Translations under genes and position numbers: made by a program | Notes under the pieces: generated by a model | The model's database searches: none | Told to the model about the DNA's origin: nothing | Seen by the model: the letters and a program-made list of their open reading frames with translations, nothing else | Shown: one piece after another, positions 42,714-52,782 of the stretch | Layout of the letters: every line of letters begins with the position of its first letter | Position numbering within the stretch: the first letter of the stretch is position 1 | DNA from: Craterostigma plantagineum | Lineage: Eukaryota; Streptophyta; Magnoliopsida; Lamiales; Linderniaceae | NCBI GenBank assembly: GCA_027422505.1 | Contig: JAPQWV010000005.1 | Coordinates: 15,704,501 to 15,768,500 of the forward strand | Direction: 5' to 3' | DNA: 64,000 nucleotides

Positions 42714-44407
42714 AGTGGTACATTAGTCTGTGAGGAGCTAGCCGTATTTGTGTCGAGTGGAGGCTCATTAGATTGGGGTCCGGTGTCCGAAGAGGAGATC
42801 TCAACCGTAGTAGATTGAGAGGGTTCGGTATCAGGATCAGCAATGTTCCCATGGTTGGGTAAAATGTCGTCTTCGTTGAGATTGAGATCATCCAAGTTTG
42901 GAGGGACGACACCATCGCCGATAGCCGGTTGTGTAAGTGGAGTGGGTGCAGCGGTAGGTTGAGTGGTGGCGACGGGAGTCTTGGGGACTGGATAGAAGTA
43001 CACGAAGAGCAGATCGAGATCCAGTTCGCCAGAATTGCCTTCAGATGAGGAAGTTCCCGTCGATGAAAGTTGACCTTTTGTCAACGACTGTAGAAGACCT
43101 GGTTCTGGTATGATATGAGCAGAAGCCATGTGGTCTCCTTCGCTTTCGTCAAAGGTGACATTTGTGCTCTCTATGACTGATCGTTTCTCCTTAAGATAGA
43201 CTCTGTATGCCTTCGAGTTCAGCGAATATCTAACAAACATGCCTTCAAGTGCTTTTGGATCGAGCTTCCCAAGATGTTGGCGATCATTGGCAACAAAACA
43301 TCGGCAATCGAAGACCTTTAGATAAGATATATCTGGGATACGACGGTTATTCAGCATCTCGTATGGGGTGCGGTTGAATCTCTTGTGGATGGAAGCCCGG
43401 TTCTGCGTGTAGCAAGCCGTTTGAATAGCTTCGCCCCAAAGAGAATGAGGAAGGCCGGATTGGATGAGGAGAGTCCTAGCTGCTTCAACTAGTGTCCTAT
43501 TCTTACGCTCAACGACACCATTCTGTTTCGGTGTTTTCACAGCTGAGAACTGCTGGGTGATGCCCTGAGTGGCATAGAAATCACGGACCTTCTTGTTCTT
43601 AAACTCAGTTCCGTTGTCAGTTCTGATAATCCGAACCTTCTGTTGATGAAGAGTTTGGGATGTAACAACAAATTCAATGATTAAGTCAGGAACTTCATCC
43701 TTTGTGCGAACAAGTTTCGTCCACGTGTAGCGCGAGAAGTCGTCGACAATCACAAGAATATACCGTCTTCCTCCGAGTGTAGCCGTAGGCATCGGGACAC
43801 AAAGATCCATGTGCAAGAGCTCGAGAATGAGCTTAGAGGATGGGGTTTCCTTGGAGATGTGAGACGAGCGCTTCATCTTCCCCAATTCACAGGCAGAGCA
43901 GAGATGCTCCTTATGATAGGACAGCTGAGGTAGACCGTTGACGAGCTTATTCTGGCGCAGTTTGTTGAGAGTCTTGAAATTGAGATGTGAGAGACGTCCG
44001 TGCCATAGATCGTTCAACTTGGGTGCAGCACGAGAGAGAAGGCATATTGGTCGAGAGGTCGTAAGATTGAGTACGTAGAGGTGAGACGTGCGCGTTCCAG
44101 AAAGAAAAGGCAGTCCCGAGGCATCGATAATGCTGCAGATGTCAGATTCGAAGAGAACCTTGTATCCTTTGTCGCAGAAACGACCGATGCTGAAGAGATT
44201 GTAGCTCAAACCCTCGACGTAAGAGATGTCCTTGATCGTCAGTTTGTCATGGACGAGATAGCCAGTTCCGAGAATTGGCGCCATTTGACTGTTTCCGAAG
44301 GAGACCCTTCCAGGATAGCGCTCGGAGAAGTTGCTCAACAGCTCCTTGTTTCCCGTCATGTGTGTGGAGCAACTTGAATCTAGATACCACACATGACAGA
44401 CCTGCAA
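42638..44407 (-). pseudogene. Copia protease C-terminal part and integrase, element J
   Basis: The 589-codon frame opens at the protease active site, WYLDSSCSTHMTG, with Asp10; the usual Gly two residues on (DSG) is Ser here. The integrase zinc region has His136, His141, Cys170 and Cys173, and the triad is Asp201, Asp264 and Glu300 (VVERKNRTLVEA). The linker to RT is a Pro/Thr/Ser-rich stretch up to DQIIGD. A shift near 42665 separates it from RT, and a TGA just before the first ATG separates it from the upstream protease frame. Confidence 0.87.
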
Positions 44408-44820
44408 TCAACAACAAACGTTGGGTCCCCGTTTACGGACGGGACCTTCTTGTGATACAAGTAAAATTTTCATGCGCTTAACGGGAAATGTGGGGTCTAA
44501 ATCAGGTTGCGCTAGATCTAATTTAGATTTCCCGTCGTGATTTGTTTGATGAGGCGGGATTATGGTTTTTCTAACCCATATTTGCCTAACTTGTGCTTGC
44601 ATGTATGGTGCCTTATGCATGAATTGGCGTGAGGGATGTTGTTGTTGTTTTCGTCCTTCGGTTTTAGTTGCCTTTTACTTGTGAGCAGTAGGTGACTTTG
44701 CTTTTGACGACGAAAGGCGTTTTTGCTTAACCGTAGGTTAGGCGAAATGGGAGAATGCAAAGGCGTCACAGAGGAGATTCGCTTGCGTGGTCGAAGTGTT
44801 GCATGTTCATGTGTTTCATA
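44408..44820 (-). pseudogene. Gag to protease junction of element J
   Basis: The minus-strand frame 44620-44408 (QVRQIWVRKTIIPPHQTNHD, ending GPNVCC and a TGA) is the stretch just before the protease active site and is in frame with pol apart from this TGA. It is out of frame with gag, so a shift lies within this stretch, near 44620-44820. Nothing else is visible. Confidence 0.65.
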
Positions 44821-47343
44821 TTAATGAAAGCGTGGGAGAACAAAGTCATTGCAGCAACACATAGACATAAGCTTGGTAAAAGGAAGATAAGTTATGGTAA
44901 CATAATTATCTACGTCCTTAAGATATTGAGATTCATTACATAAAGAGGAAAGACGAGTATAGGATGGTCTTTTCTTCTTGTCATCGAAGAGCGGGTTCTC
45001 CTCTATTTCAAATGAACTCCCTTCCAGAGACGTCGAACTCACATTCCCTGTATCCATAGGAATACGAGAGTTAGTGTTTGAACAAGTTTCAGCTTCAGGA
45101 GTCATCTTCGCCGTCCTCTTACATTTACATGTTTGAGAATCGGGTACTTGACTCGACGTAGAGGGATTGTTCGTATTGTGAAATTGCTCTAGTGTAAAGA
45201 TTTTGCTAAGTAGATCATCTCGCTCCTTCGCGAAGGCCTTCCGCTCTAATTCTAGTGTTCGTTCTAGTTCTGCTATGACCAGAAGTTTCTCTGGGATATA
45301 GATGCGACAAAGCGCTTCTCGGAAAGCAATTTCCTGTTCTTTGGTTGGAAGTAGAGTCTCGACGTCCTCAGAGAGTGAAGGTTTCTTAGTCTTATCACTA
45401 GCATTCAATTCTGTGTAGTCATACGCGATTTCCGCCCAATGAATGTTTTGTTCCCTCTTTTCTTCCGAAAGGAAAACGGAGGATGATCTCACAAATGGCA
45501 TAAGCTGTGAGGGAGCACCCTTTCTTGTTTGCAGGAACGTAGTGTTACACATGTTATACCTTTTAACCATTATCGGCGTTGGTTCGCAATTGCTGGCCAG
45601 GCCGATTCCCTCCCGGGCGTCGTAGAATTCTGTTTCCGCCGGTTGGTTCAACTGGCATAAGAGACGTGCATTTTTGTTTCTAAGGTGAAGCTGCTCTTCA
45701 AGTTCTTTCACCTTTTGGTACAGCCTAACTATTTCCTTAGTAAGCAGTTCATATTGTGCGGCCGTCAAGAGACGAGATGTTTCACACGAACTGATGGCCA
45801 ATGTGGTTTCCTTAACCTTAGTCTCACTTTGTTTATTCTTGTTTTGCAGACGTTTGACTAACGCTTCAGAGGCAATTAGTCGTTCGTTTGCGCAAGCGAG
45901 CTCTTCTACTTTTAAACTAAGTAAGGCATAGTTGTTTCCAAATTTTAGTTTAAGTTCATCATAATCCCTAGCGTCTACGGTGGGTTTCTTAATGGTGTGA
46001 CGGTAATTAAACACATCATCGAGTTGTGAAATTCGTACCTCAGACTCTGCGTTGGTAGGGGTCTTATCAGAGTTCTCACCGGTGTTAACCATCTCCTCGT
46101 CCTCGTCATGTTCGACTAGCCTTGCCATGCAGCAATCCTCATCCTTAGGCTCCTCGTCTTCGGAAGTGTCGTTCACCCACTCAGCTTCTTCGGTGAGAAG
46201 AACTTTCCCACTTTCCATTTTGCGGGTCATTTTGGCCTTACGGTCGTAGTAGCCAGAGTCCTTCACGCGTGGGGCGTGGCATTCCTTGGCAAAGTGGCCT
46301 GACTTTCCACACCGAAAGCACTTCACAGACTTTTGAGGTTTGAATTCCTCCTCTTTCTTTATCGGCTTAGCTTCCTCCGTAGGAGTGGTCTTTTTGGTGC
46401 CGCTAAAGGTTCTTTGACGATTGGAGGAAGATGAGGATTTTTTCCCGCTCTTCTTTGAGACCATCTTTGTGAGCATTGCCAGCAGTTTTGTATGAACGTC
46501 TTCATCAGATTCCGTATCAGCTTCGGATCCTGAAGAGGTGTCAGATACAACAGCTGGTTGGTTCCCTTTGTTCTGTTTGGCCTTAGAGGTGGAAGATCGT
46601 TCAGCAGTCTTGTTCGAAAGGAGAGCCAGCGGGTCAACTCGAGTGTTGGTAGACTGCGGTTGCACGTAAGGAGCATAGGCAGATAGGCTGTCGTAGAGGG
46701 CGTGGATGGAGGTGTTGGAGAGGTCCTTACTCTGAATCATCATTACCGTTGCATTGCCCCAATGTGGTTTGAGGCTACCAAGGAAGCGGTTGTTGATATC
46801 AAATTTGTCCCTCGAAATCTTGTCTTTCTTGAGTTCATTGATGACCTTCAAGTATCGGAGGTACGTGTCACGCAGCTCCTCTCCTTCATAGGCCTGGAAG
46901 TGTTCATACTGTGAGAGACAGGCTGATTTCCTCCCCAGAGCACTCTCTGTTGTGCCTGCCATAATTTCCACGAGTTCATCCCATATTTCCTTGGCAGTTG
47001 TGCAACACTCGATGTGTGCGTAGACTTCGTTGCCCATAGCTTGGAAGAGGTATCCTTTGGCAGTCTCATCGGCCTGTAGGCGGGCCTCTTCGTCCTCATT
47101 AATGGGGCCTCTTGGAGTGCGGCGTTCATCCATAGGAGGATTCGCATTTGGTTGAGCAGGGATGATCGTCCAGAACTGTGCTGGTCCGTTGAAGATGGAG
47201 TCCAGTAAGTCTTGAGAGAGTGGTGCGCCTTTGTTCCTGATGAACGTGAGGAACCTGTTTGTCCATATGCTGTAATCGCCTTGTCGCAGCATCGGAGGCC
47301 TAGTGTCAGAACCCACTGTTGAGATGTCATTTGTGGTAGACAT
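44821..47343 (-). CDS. Copia gag (element J)
   Basis: This 840-codon frame is intact. The start at 47343 (MSTTNDISTVGSDTRPPMLR) is supported by the leader. The gag core has DYSIWTNRFLTFIRN, AKEIWDELVEIMAGT and SLKPHWGNATVMM. A Ser- and Lys-rich linker leads to the zinc knuckle CFRCGKSGHFAKEC at about residues 340-355 (CX2CX4HX4C). The second half (about residues 400-840) is long for a copia gag and includes a predicted-looking coiled coil (KLKFGNNYALLSLKVEELA region, then LYQKVKELEEQLHLRNK) and a final Cys-rich tail. Large coiled-coil gags are known in Sireviruses. Confidence 0.9.
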   Translation of the reverse strand: MSTTNDISTVGSDTRPPMLRQGDYSIWTNRFLTFIRNKGAPLSQDLLDSIFNGPAQFWTIIPAQPNANPPMDERRTPRGPINEDEEARLQADETAKGYLFQAMGNEVYAHIECCTTAKEIWDELVEIMAGTTESALGRKSACLSQYEHFQAYEGEELRDTYLRYLKVINELKKDKISRDKFDINNRFLGSLKPHWGNATVMMIQSKDLSNTSIHALYDSLSAYAPYVQPQSTNTRVDPLALLSNKTAERSSTSKAKQNKGNQPAVVSDTSSGSEADTESDEDVHTKLLAMLTKMVSKKSGKKSSSSSNRQRTFSGTKKTTPTEEAKPIKKEEEFKPQKSVKCFRCGKSGHFAKECHAPRVKDSGYYDRKAKMTRKMESGKVLLTEEAEWVNDTSEDEEPKDEDCCMARLVEHDEDEEMVNTGENSDKTPTNAESEVRISQLDDVFNYRHTIKKPTVDARDYDELKLKFGNNYALLSLKVEELACANERLIASEALVKRLQNKNKQSETKVKETTLAISSCETSRLLTAAQYELLTKEIVRLYQKVKELEEQLHLRNKNARLLCQLNQPAETEFYDAREGIGLASNCEPTPIMVKRYNMCNTTFLQTRKGAPSQLMPFVRSSSVFLSEEKREQNIHWAEIAYDYTELNASDKTKKPSLSEDVETLLPTKEQEIAFREALCRIYIPEKLLVIAELERTLELERKAFAKERDDLLSKIFTLEQFHNTNNPSTSSQVPDSQTCKCKRTAKMTPEAETCSNTNSRIPMDTGNVSSTSLEGSSFEIEENPLFDDKKKRPSYTRLSSLCNESQYLKDVDNYVTITYLPFTKLMSMCCCNDFVLPRFH

Positions 47344-48829
47344 GGTTGGTGCAGTCGAATCGTCCGTGGTTTTGATCTTATATAGATAAGAAGGTTAGTG
47401 ACGAACGAGATGAGAAATATGAGTTTAACTAGTAGAGTTTGAGAAAATCGTTTAAAGAATTTCTTAGAACTAAGTGAACGTGTGTGATGGTCGAAAATGT
47501 ATGAAGGGAAAATATATCTTGAAATTCAGAGTAGTTCTAGAGATTTAAAAACGAGATTGGAAGAGTAAATTTTTGTCAAAAGTGGTCTAGGGGGATAGGA
47601 CTAAAGTGTAAAGGATCAAGACTTGAATAAGTTCGAAAAAAAATTAACACGAGAAAAAATTTGCGGTTTGAAGAGACGTTTCAAAATGGTTCGTGAGTAC
47701 AAGATAAATTACCCGAGAAATTATTGGTTGAGAAATTTCAGTGTTTGCGTGAGTTTAAAGAGAAATTCTCGGAAAAAAAAAATTTTCAGTTAAAAATTGT
47801 TTTCTCAGATTTTAAAATTTTGCATGTGAGAAAGTTTCTCAGTTTTGAGAATTTTCAGGTTAAAAGAAATTTCAGTTTGGAAGAAGTATCGCGGGTTGAA
47901 GTGTGGTTTTAGAAAGTTTCTCGGATTTGAAAAAGTCGTGGTTTTGAAAAATTTTCTCGGAAGAAAGAAACTTTCTCGGCTGAAAATTTCTTGGATTTGA
48001 CAAACTTTCTTAGTTTCAAAGAATTTTCGCGGATTTGAAAACTTTCTCGGTTTTAAGAAATTTCTCGACTTAGGAATATTTCTCAGCTTTTGAAAATTTT
48101 CGCGGCTCAGATAAATTTTTCGGAATAAACTTTCTAGGTTTTAAAAAGTTTCTCGGCTTAGAAATATTTCTCAGTTTTGTAAATTTTCGCGGCTCAGATC
48201 TTGAAATAGAATTTCTCGCATATAAAGTTTCTCAGATTTTGAAGGATAAGCAGTTGAGAAAAAGTGAGGTGACAGTGAAGTGAAACAGTGAAATTTTCGC
48301 GGTTTTAGAAAGATTCTCGGAATGTAATTTCTCGGATATAAAAATTTCGCGGACTTGAACTACGCAACAGGAAATTTCGCGGCCAAGAACATTAAGTCAC
48401 TGTTCCATTGCTTGTCGCGAGTTTTACCAGAAAATCGTCCGGTTTTCACTCAAATCTCAACCAAAATCACTCAAACTTGATCCAATACTTCAGAAATTCT
48501 TCCCTAAACACATAATCGACCGATTTGTGGGCCAAAAACAACAAAAAACGGATCAAATCGACCAAAAACATAAAATAAAGCATTAAAGCCCCAAAACACA
48601 TAATCTCAAAACTCGTTAAGACTGATCCAAAAGTGTTCTAATAACATTTTAGGCATAAAATCGATCTGGGGGAAGGTTTTAAACACAAAAACGAAGCATT
48701 AAAGCCCCAAAACGAATCCAAAATACCCGAAAGTGATTTTTTGCCCAAAACACCTTTGATCTTTCTCGGAATCGAACGAAACGGGATTCAAATCACTGTA
48801 GATCGATCCACGTTTGCTCTGATACCACT
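47344..48829 (-). other. Untranslated leader of element J with motif array
   Basis: 1.5 kb between the primer site and the gag ATG. Bases 47690-48400 carry dozens of TTTCTCGG, TTTCTCAG and TTTTCGCGG copies, matching A (400-1080) and the J spacer (39690-40540). No frame is longer than chance. The segment 48420-48800, ATCGACCGATTTGTGG and following, is conserved with A at 1120-1500, suggesting a constrained part of the leader. Confidence 0.82.
48816..48827 (-). other. Primer binding site of element J
   Basis: TGGTATCAGAGC on the minus strand, two bases from the 5' LTR. Complementary to initiator tRNA-Met. Confidence 0.92.
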
Positions 48830-49122
48830 TGTTGGTCCCGATTGCACCAAACAAGGAATCAAAGAGGCTTAGATGGGATGAAAAGGGAGAGGTTCTCACC
48901 TTCAAGTGTGTGTATTGTGTGAAAAGTAGGGTTAGCCTTTTGATCTTTGATTACTTTGAAAATAGTGCTCCAAAAACCTTATATACCACATTAACCCTAG
49001 GTATATTAAGGCCCGAACACTAAAGATTAACTAATTACAATCTAGTCCAAAGCCCAAGCTAAAAGGATAATTACAAAAGATAACTCAAGACTTAAACTAT
49101 TGAAACAGTCTATTTCCTAACA
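48830..49122 (-). repeat. 5' LTR of element J
   Basis: 293 bp, TGTTGGTCCC to TTTCCTAACA on the plus strand, followed by the GGAAG duplication. TATA box TATATAAG on the minus strand at 48985-48978. Confidence 0.93.
48978..48985 (-). promoter_or_regulatory. TATA box in the 5' LTR of J
   Basis: TATATAAG on the minus strand, preceded by GTGG. The same GTGG-TATATAA pattern occurs in the B LTR (3021-3028), and TATAAATA lies at the equivalent place in A and F. This conservation among diverged LTRs supports it as the core promoter. Confidence 0.65.
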
Positions 49123-49127
49123 GGAAG

Positions 49128-49673
49128 AATTGTGTGGTTTACTTCGAAAAGCAGAGAGAAAGATTAAGTCACTAAATTCCTTGAATAAGGAACTGATAAA
49201 ACAGCGAGATCACCTAGCTAAGGAAAAACATGAGGGTGATCTAAAGATCTCACGTTTGAAAGGAGTGCTAGTTACTGCTAAGAAAGAGGGAATTCCGTGT
49301 GACTGTGAGAAAATAGAAAAAACACTGACTTATCCAGAGATATCGTAGAACTCAGGAATTCCTTAGATAGAGAGAAGCAGAAAATTGATAGACTCCTTGA
49401 GGGTAAGTAGAACCTAGATATGCTGTTAAGTACTCCTAGGAGCATTGGTAGGTCAGGAAAAGGCTATTCCACTGAAGAAAAGCATGTTAAAAATTTTATG
49501 CCAAAGTTTAAGTGTTTCTGTTGTGGTAGAAATGGCCATTATGCATACTGTCCTTTAAAGAAAATTGATAAAAATAAGTATGTCTGGAGACCTAAGAAGT
49601 CACCTGTAAATGCCACTGTTGTATCTGATTGTAACAGGAGATCACCGTCTATGCAGAATGATATCGTATGATA
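49128..49673 (+). pseudogene. Copia gag C-terminal part with second zinc knuckle, element I
   Basis: Continues I after J. The frame 49130-49348 has LLRKAERKIKSLNSLNKELI and LAKEKHEGDLKISRLK, a coiled-coil-like stretch rich in Lys and Glu. It ends at a stop near 49346, and the next frame (49420-49671) has KFKCFCCGRNGHYAYCPLKK, a knuckle with spacing CX2CX4HX3C, one residue short of the usual CCHC. Lys-rich WRPKK follows, the usual pre-protease segment. Confidence 0.75.
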
Positions 49674-50000
49674 ACAGAAGTTATTTCCCCGCTAACATGT
49701 TAGGACCCAACAGAAATTTGGTACCTCAGAAGAGTACTTCTTTCTACAGGTACGAATGAGGAATTCCAGCAAGAAAACCATGTGCTCCCGCCACATGACA
49801 GGTGATATAGGCAATTTTGTGTCGTTAAAGGCGGTTGATGGAGGATATGCGCTAACGACGCAAAAGCCAAAATCGTTGGAGTTGGTACTGTCGTAAATAT
49901 CACTATAGATAACGTATGGTTTGTTAGAAACTTAGAGCATAATTTAATTAGTTTTAGTCAACTATGTGATGATGGACATACCGTAGCCTTCGCCAAAGAC
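49674..50000 (+). pseudogene. Protease remnant of element I
   Basis: After LVPQKSTSFYR and a stop, the plus strand reads CSRHMTGDIGNFVSLKAVDG (near 49783-49845), the stretch just after the copia protease active site. The expected WYLDSG is replaced by a frame with stops, so the catalytic Asp is gone. Stops follow in the 49850-50000 part. Confidence 0.7.
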
Positions 50001-51242
50001 ATGTGCTTTGTCAAAAAGGATTATGAGATTGTGTTAAGTGCGTCTAGGCATGGTAACATTTACTGCATCACTCTTGATGATATTGCTAACCAGAATGTCA
50101 AGTGTCTAGCAGTCATACAGGATATCACATGTTTATGGCACAGTCGGCTGGGACATGCCAACATAGAACTGATGTCTCACATATCATGCAATGAATTGGT
50201 GAGAGTTATTCAAGATATGAAAGCCACCAATGTCAGAATTTGCAAAGCGTGCCAAATGGGGAAACAGACCAAGACGTCTTTCAAACCTAAGAATGTGATA
50301 TCTACGTCCAGACCACTGGAACTACTGCATCTTGACCTTATTGGCCCAGTACAAGTTATGTCATTGAAAGGTAAACGATATGCCTTTGTTATCGTAGACG
50401 ACTATACTAGGTACACATGGGTCTTATTTCTTGCGCATAAAAGTGAGGCTTTAGATAACCTTGCACCACTGATTAAGAAGCTAGAAAATGAGAAAGAGAT
50501 GAAGGTCCATAAGATTAGGAGTGATAACGGTCTAGAATTTGATAGTAAATCCTTTGCATCCTTTTGTGATGGAAACGGTTATAGTCATTTCAGCCCCTAT
50601 TACCCTCAACAGAACGGAGTGGTCGAGAGGAAAAATAGAGTACTACGAGAAATGGCTAGGACTATGCTAAGCGAATATAATACTCCAAAATATTTTTGGG
50701 CTGAAGCTGTTAGTACGGCTTGTTATGTTTCGAATAGGATTTTCCTTAGATCGACTATAAAGAGAACTCCTTATGAACTTTGGAATGAGAAAACCCCTAA
50801 CATAGGATATTTCCATGTATTTGGCTGCAAATGTTTTATTTTGAATGATAGGGATAAGAGAGGAAAATTCGGTTCCAAGGTAGATGAAGGGATATTCCTA
50901 GGTTACAGCCTTCATTCCAAAGTTTTTCGAGTGTTTAATAATAGGAAGAAGACTGTTCAAGAATCTGTGCATGTTACATTTGATGTATTTCCTAACGCAG
51001 ATGCTACTGAGGAAGGTATACTTGTGTCTCCTGCAGGTATACTAGTTACTAACAAAGAGGTGAACGCAGTTCCATTAGAACTAGATACTGAGTCAGAGGA
51101 ACCTGAAGCTTCAGACGAACAACAGCGCAGAAATTTCAAACATGCTTCCAGCCATCGCACTGAACAAGTCATAGGGAATATCACTTCAGGGATCAAAATG
51201 AGAGCAACTGCACAAAATGATACTGATGAGGAAATCACATGA
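50001..51242 (+). pseudogene. Copia integrase, element I
   Basis: The open frame of 413 codons holds the pre-integrase segment (CFVKKDYEIVLSASRHGNIY), the zinc region LWHSRLGHANIELM and CKACQMGK, and the integrase triad Asp112 (LHLDLIGPV), Asp175 (IRSDNGLEF) and Glu209 (VVERKNRVL). It continues with WAEAVSTACYVSNR and VFGCKCFILNDRD, then an acidic linker to HRTEQVIGNI. It ends at a TGA at 51240 because of a shift before RT. The domain itself looks intact. Confidence 0.87.
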
Positions 51243-52408
51243 CGTGCTGTTGTCAACCATGGAACCTAAGACAGTAAATGAAGCTATTGACGACGAATCA
51301 TGGGTGATTTCCATGGAAGAAGAGCTAGCACAATTCGAAAAGAGCCAAGTGTGGACTCTTGTGGAAAGACCTAACGACAAGTCCATCATAGGCACGAAGT
51401 GGGTGTTTCGCAACAAACTTGACGAAGACGGTAACGTGACACGGAACAGCGCCAGGTTAGTTGCCAAAGGTTATTCCCAAGAAGAAGGTGTAGATTTTCA
51501 AGAAACCTTTGCACCCGTAGCTAGGCTTGAGTCAATACGCATTTTACTTGCATATGCATCCTTTAGAAGATTCAAGCTTTTTCAAATGGCCGTGAAAAGT
51601 GCATTTTTAAATGGTTTTATAAATGAGGAAGTTTTGGTCGAGCAACCTCCCGGTTTTGAAAAAGAAGAATTTTCAAATCACGTCTTCAAATTAAACAAAG
51701 CTTTATATGGTTTAAAACAGGCCCCTAGGGCATGGTATGAAAGATTGAGTAGGTTTTTACTAGACATGGACTTTACAACAGGAACAATAGATAACACTCT
51801 GTTTATAAAATGCGAAGGGAATCACATACTACTTGTGCAGATATACGTTGATGATATCATATTTGGCAGCACTAACATCACTCTTTGCGAGAATTTTTCT
51901 AAGTCAATGCAACAGGAATTTGAGATGAGCCTAATGGGAGAACTCACGTACTTCCTTGGATTGCAAATCAATCAATTAGACACGAAACATTCATATCTCA
52001 AACGAAGTACACGAAGGAACTACTTGAAAATTCGGAATGGCTATCCAAGGTACTTCCCACTCTATGCATCAGACCGCCAAAATTGACAGTGATGAAGAAG
52101 GTACACCCTTTGACCAAACTAAATATAGAGGTATGATCGGAAGTTTGCTCTACCTTACAGCAAGTAGACCCGATATTATGTTTGCTACTGGCCTATGTTC
52201 TAGATATCAATCGAGTCCTAGGGAATCTCACTTGACAACAGTCAAGCGAATACTTAGATATTTGAAAGGAACAATCAATTTTGGAATGTGGTATCCGAAT
52301 TCCAAGGAATTCCCATTAATGGGATACTCGGACGCTGATTATGCCGGTTCTAGAGAAGATATGAAAAGCACTAGTAGTACTTGTCAATTACTAGGGAATC
52401 CCTTGTAA
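51217..52408 (+). pseudogene. Copia reverse transcriptase, element I
   Basis: The frame from 51217 has [48 protein letters not shown] and the catalytic [12 protein letters not shown] shift near 52040-52086 moves coding to the frame 52037-52408, with GSLLYLTASRPDIMFATGL and LRYLKGTINFGMWY, then the start of RNase H (YSDADYAGSREDMKSTSS), ending at a stop at 52406. Confidence 0.87.
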
Positions 52409-52782
52409 CTGGGTCCATGCGGAAACAAAATGCCGTCGTTTTATCCACAACCGAAGCAGAATATATGGCCTTAGGAAGTTGTTCTCAGTAAATCCTTTGG
52501 ATGAAACAGACCTTGAGTGATTACGGTTTAAGGTACGACCAAATTTCTATTTTCTGTGATAGTACTAGTGCCATTAGTATCACTAAGAATCCCGTACACC
52601 ACTCTCGAACTAAGCATATAGAGGTAAAACATCATTTTATTCGAGATCATGTTCAGAAAGGGAATATCAGCGTGAACTTCGTAGGAACTAATGATCAGCT
52701 GGCTGATATCTTCGCGAAACCCCTTATTGAGAGTAGATTTTGTGATATTCGCGACCGATTAGGAATTATTGAGCTCAAATAG
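52409..52782 (+). pseudogene. Copia RNase H C-terminal part, element I
   Basis: After a shift at 52406, reading MRKQNAVVLSTTEAEYMALGS, with a TAA in the Q-x-I-LWM segment near 52489, then the frame 52501-52782 with ILWMKQTLSDYGL, CDSTSAISITKNPVHHSRTKHIEV and DQLADIFAKPL. The end, IIELK with TAG at 52780, is the usual end of copia pol. Confidence 0.82.

Larger units (their letters stand above)
35330..49122 (-). mobile_element. Sirevirus-like Ty1/copia element J, complete, 13.8 kb
   Basis: 13,793 bp in minus orientation with LTRs of 293 bp (48830-49122) and 298 bp (35330-35627), a GGAAG target duplication, tRNA-Met primer site, gag, pol (protease, integrase, RT, RNase H), a 1.6-kb repeat-rich spacer, a large downstream ORF and a polypurine tract. 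The copia order, the gag with zinc knuckle and the ORF after pol match the Sirevirus lineage. The LTRs differ at six sites and one 5- to 6-bp indel by eye, about 2%, so insertion was fairly recent. Pol has stops and shifts, so it is probably not autonomous. Confidence 0.93.
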
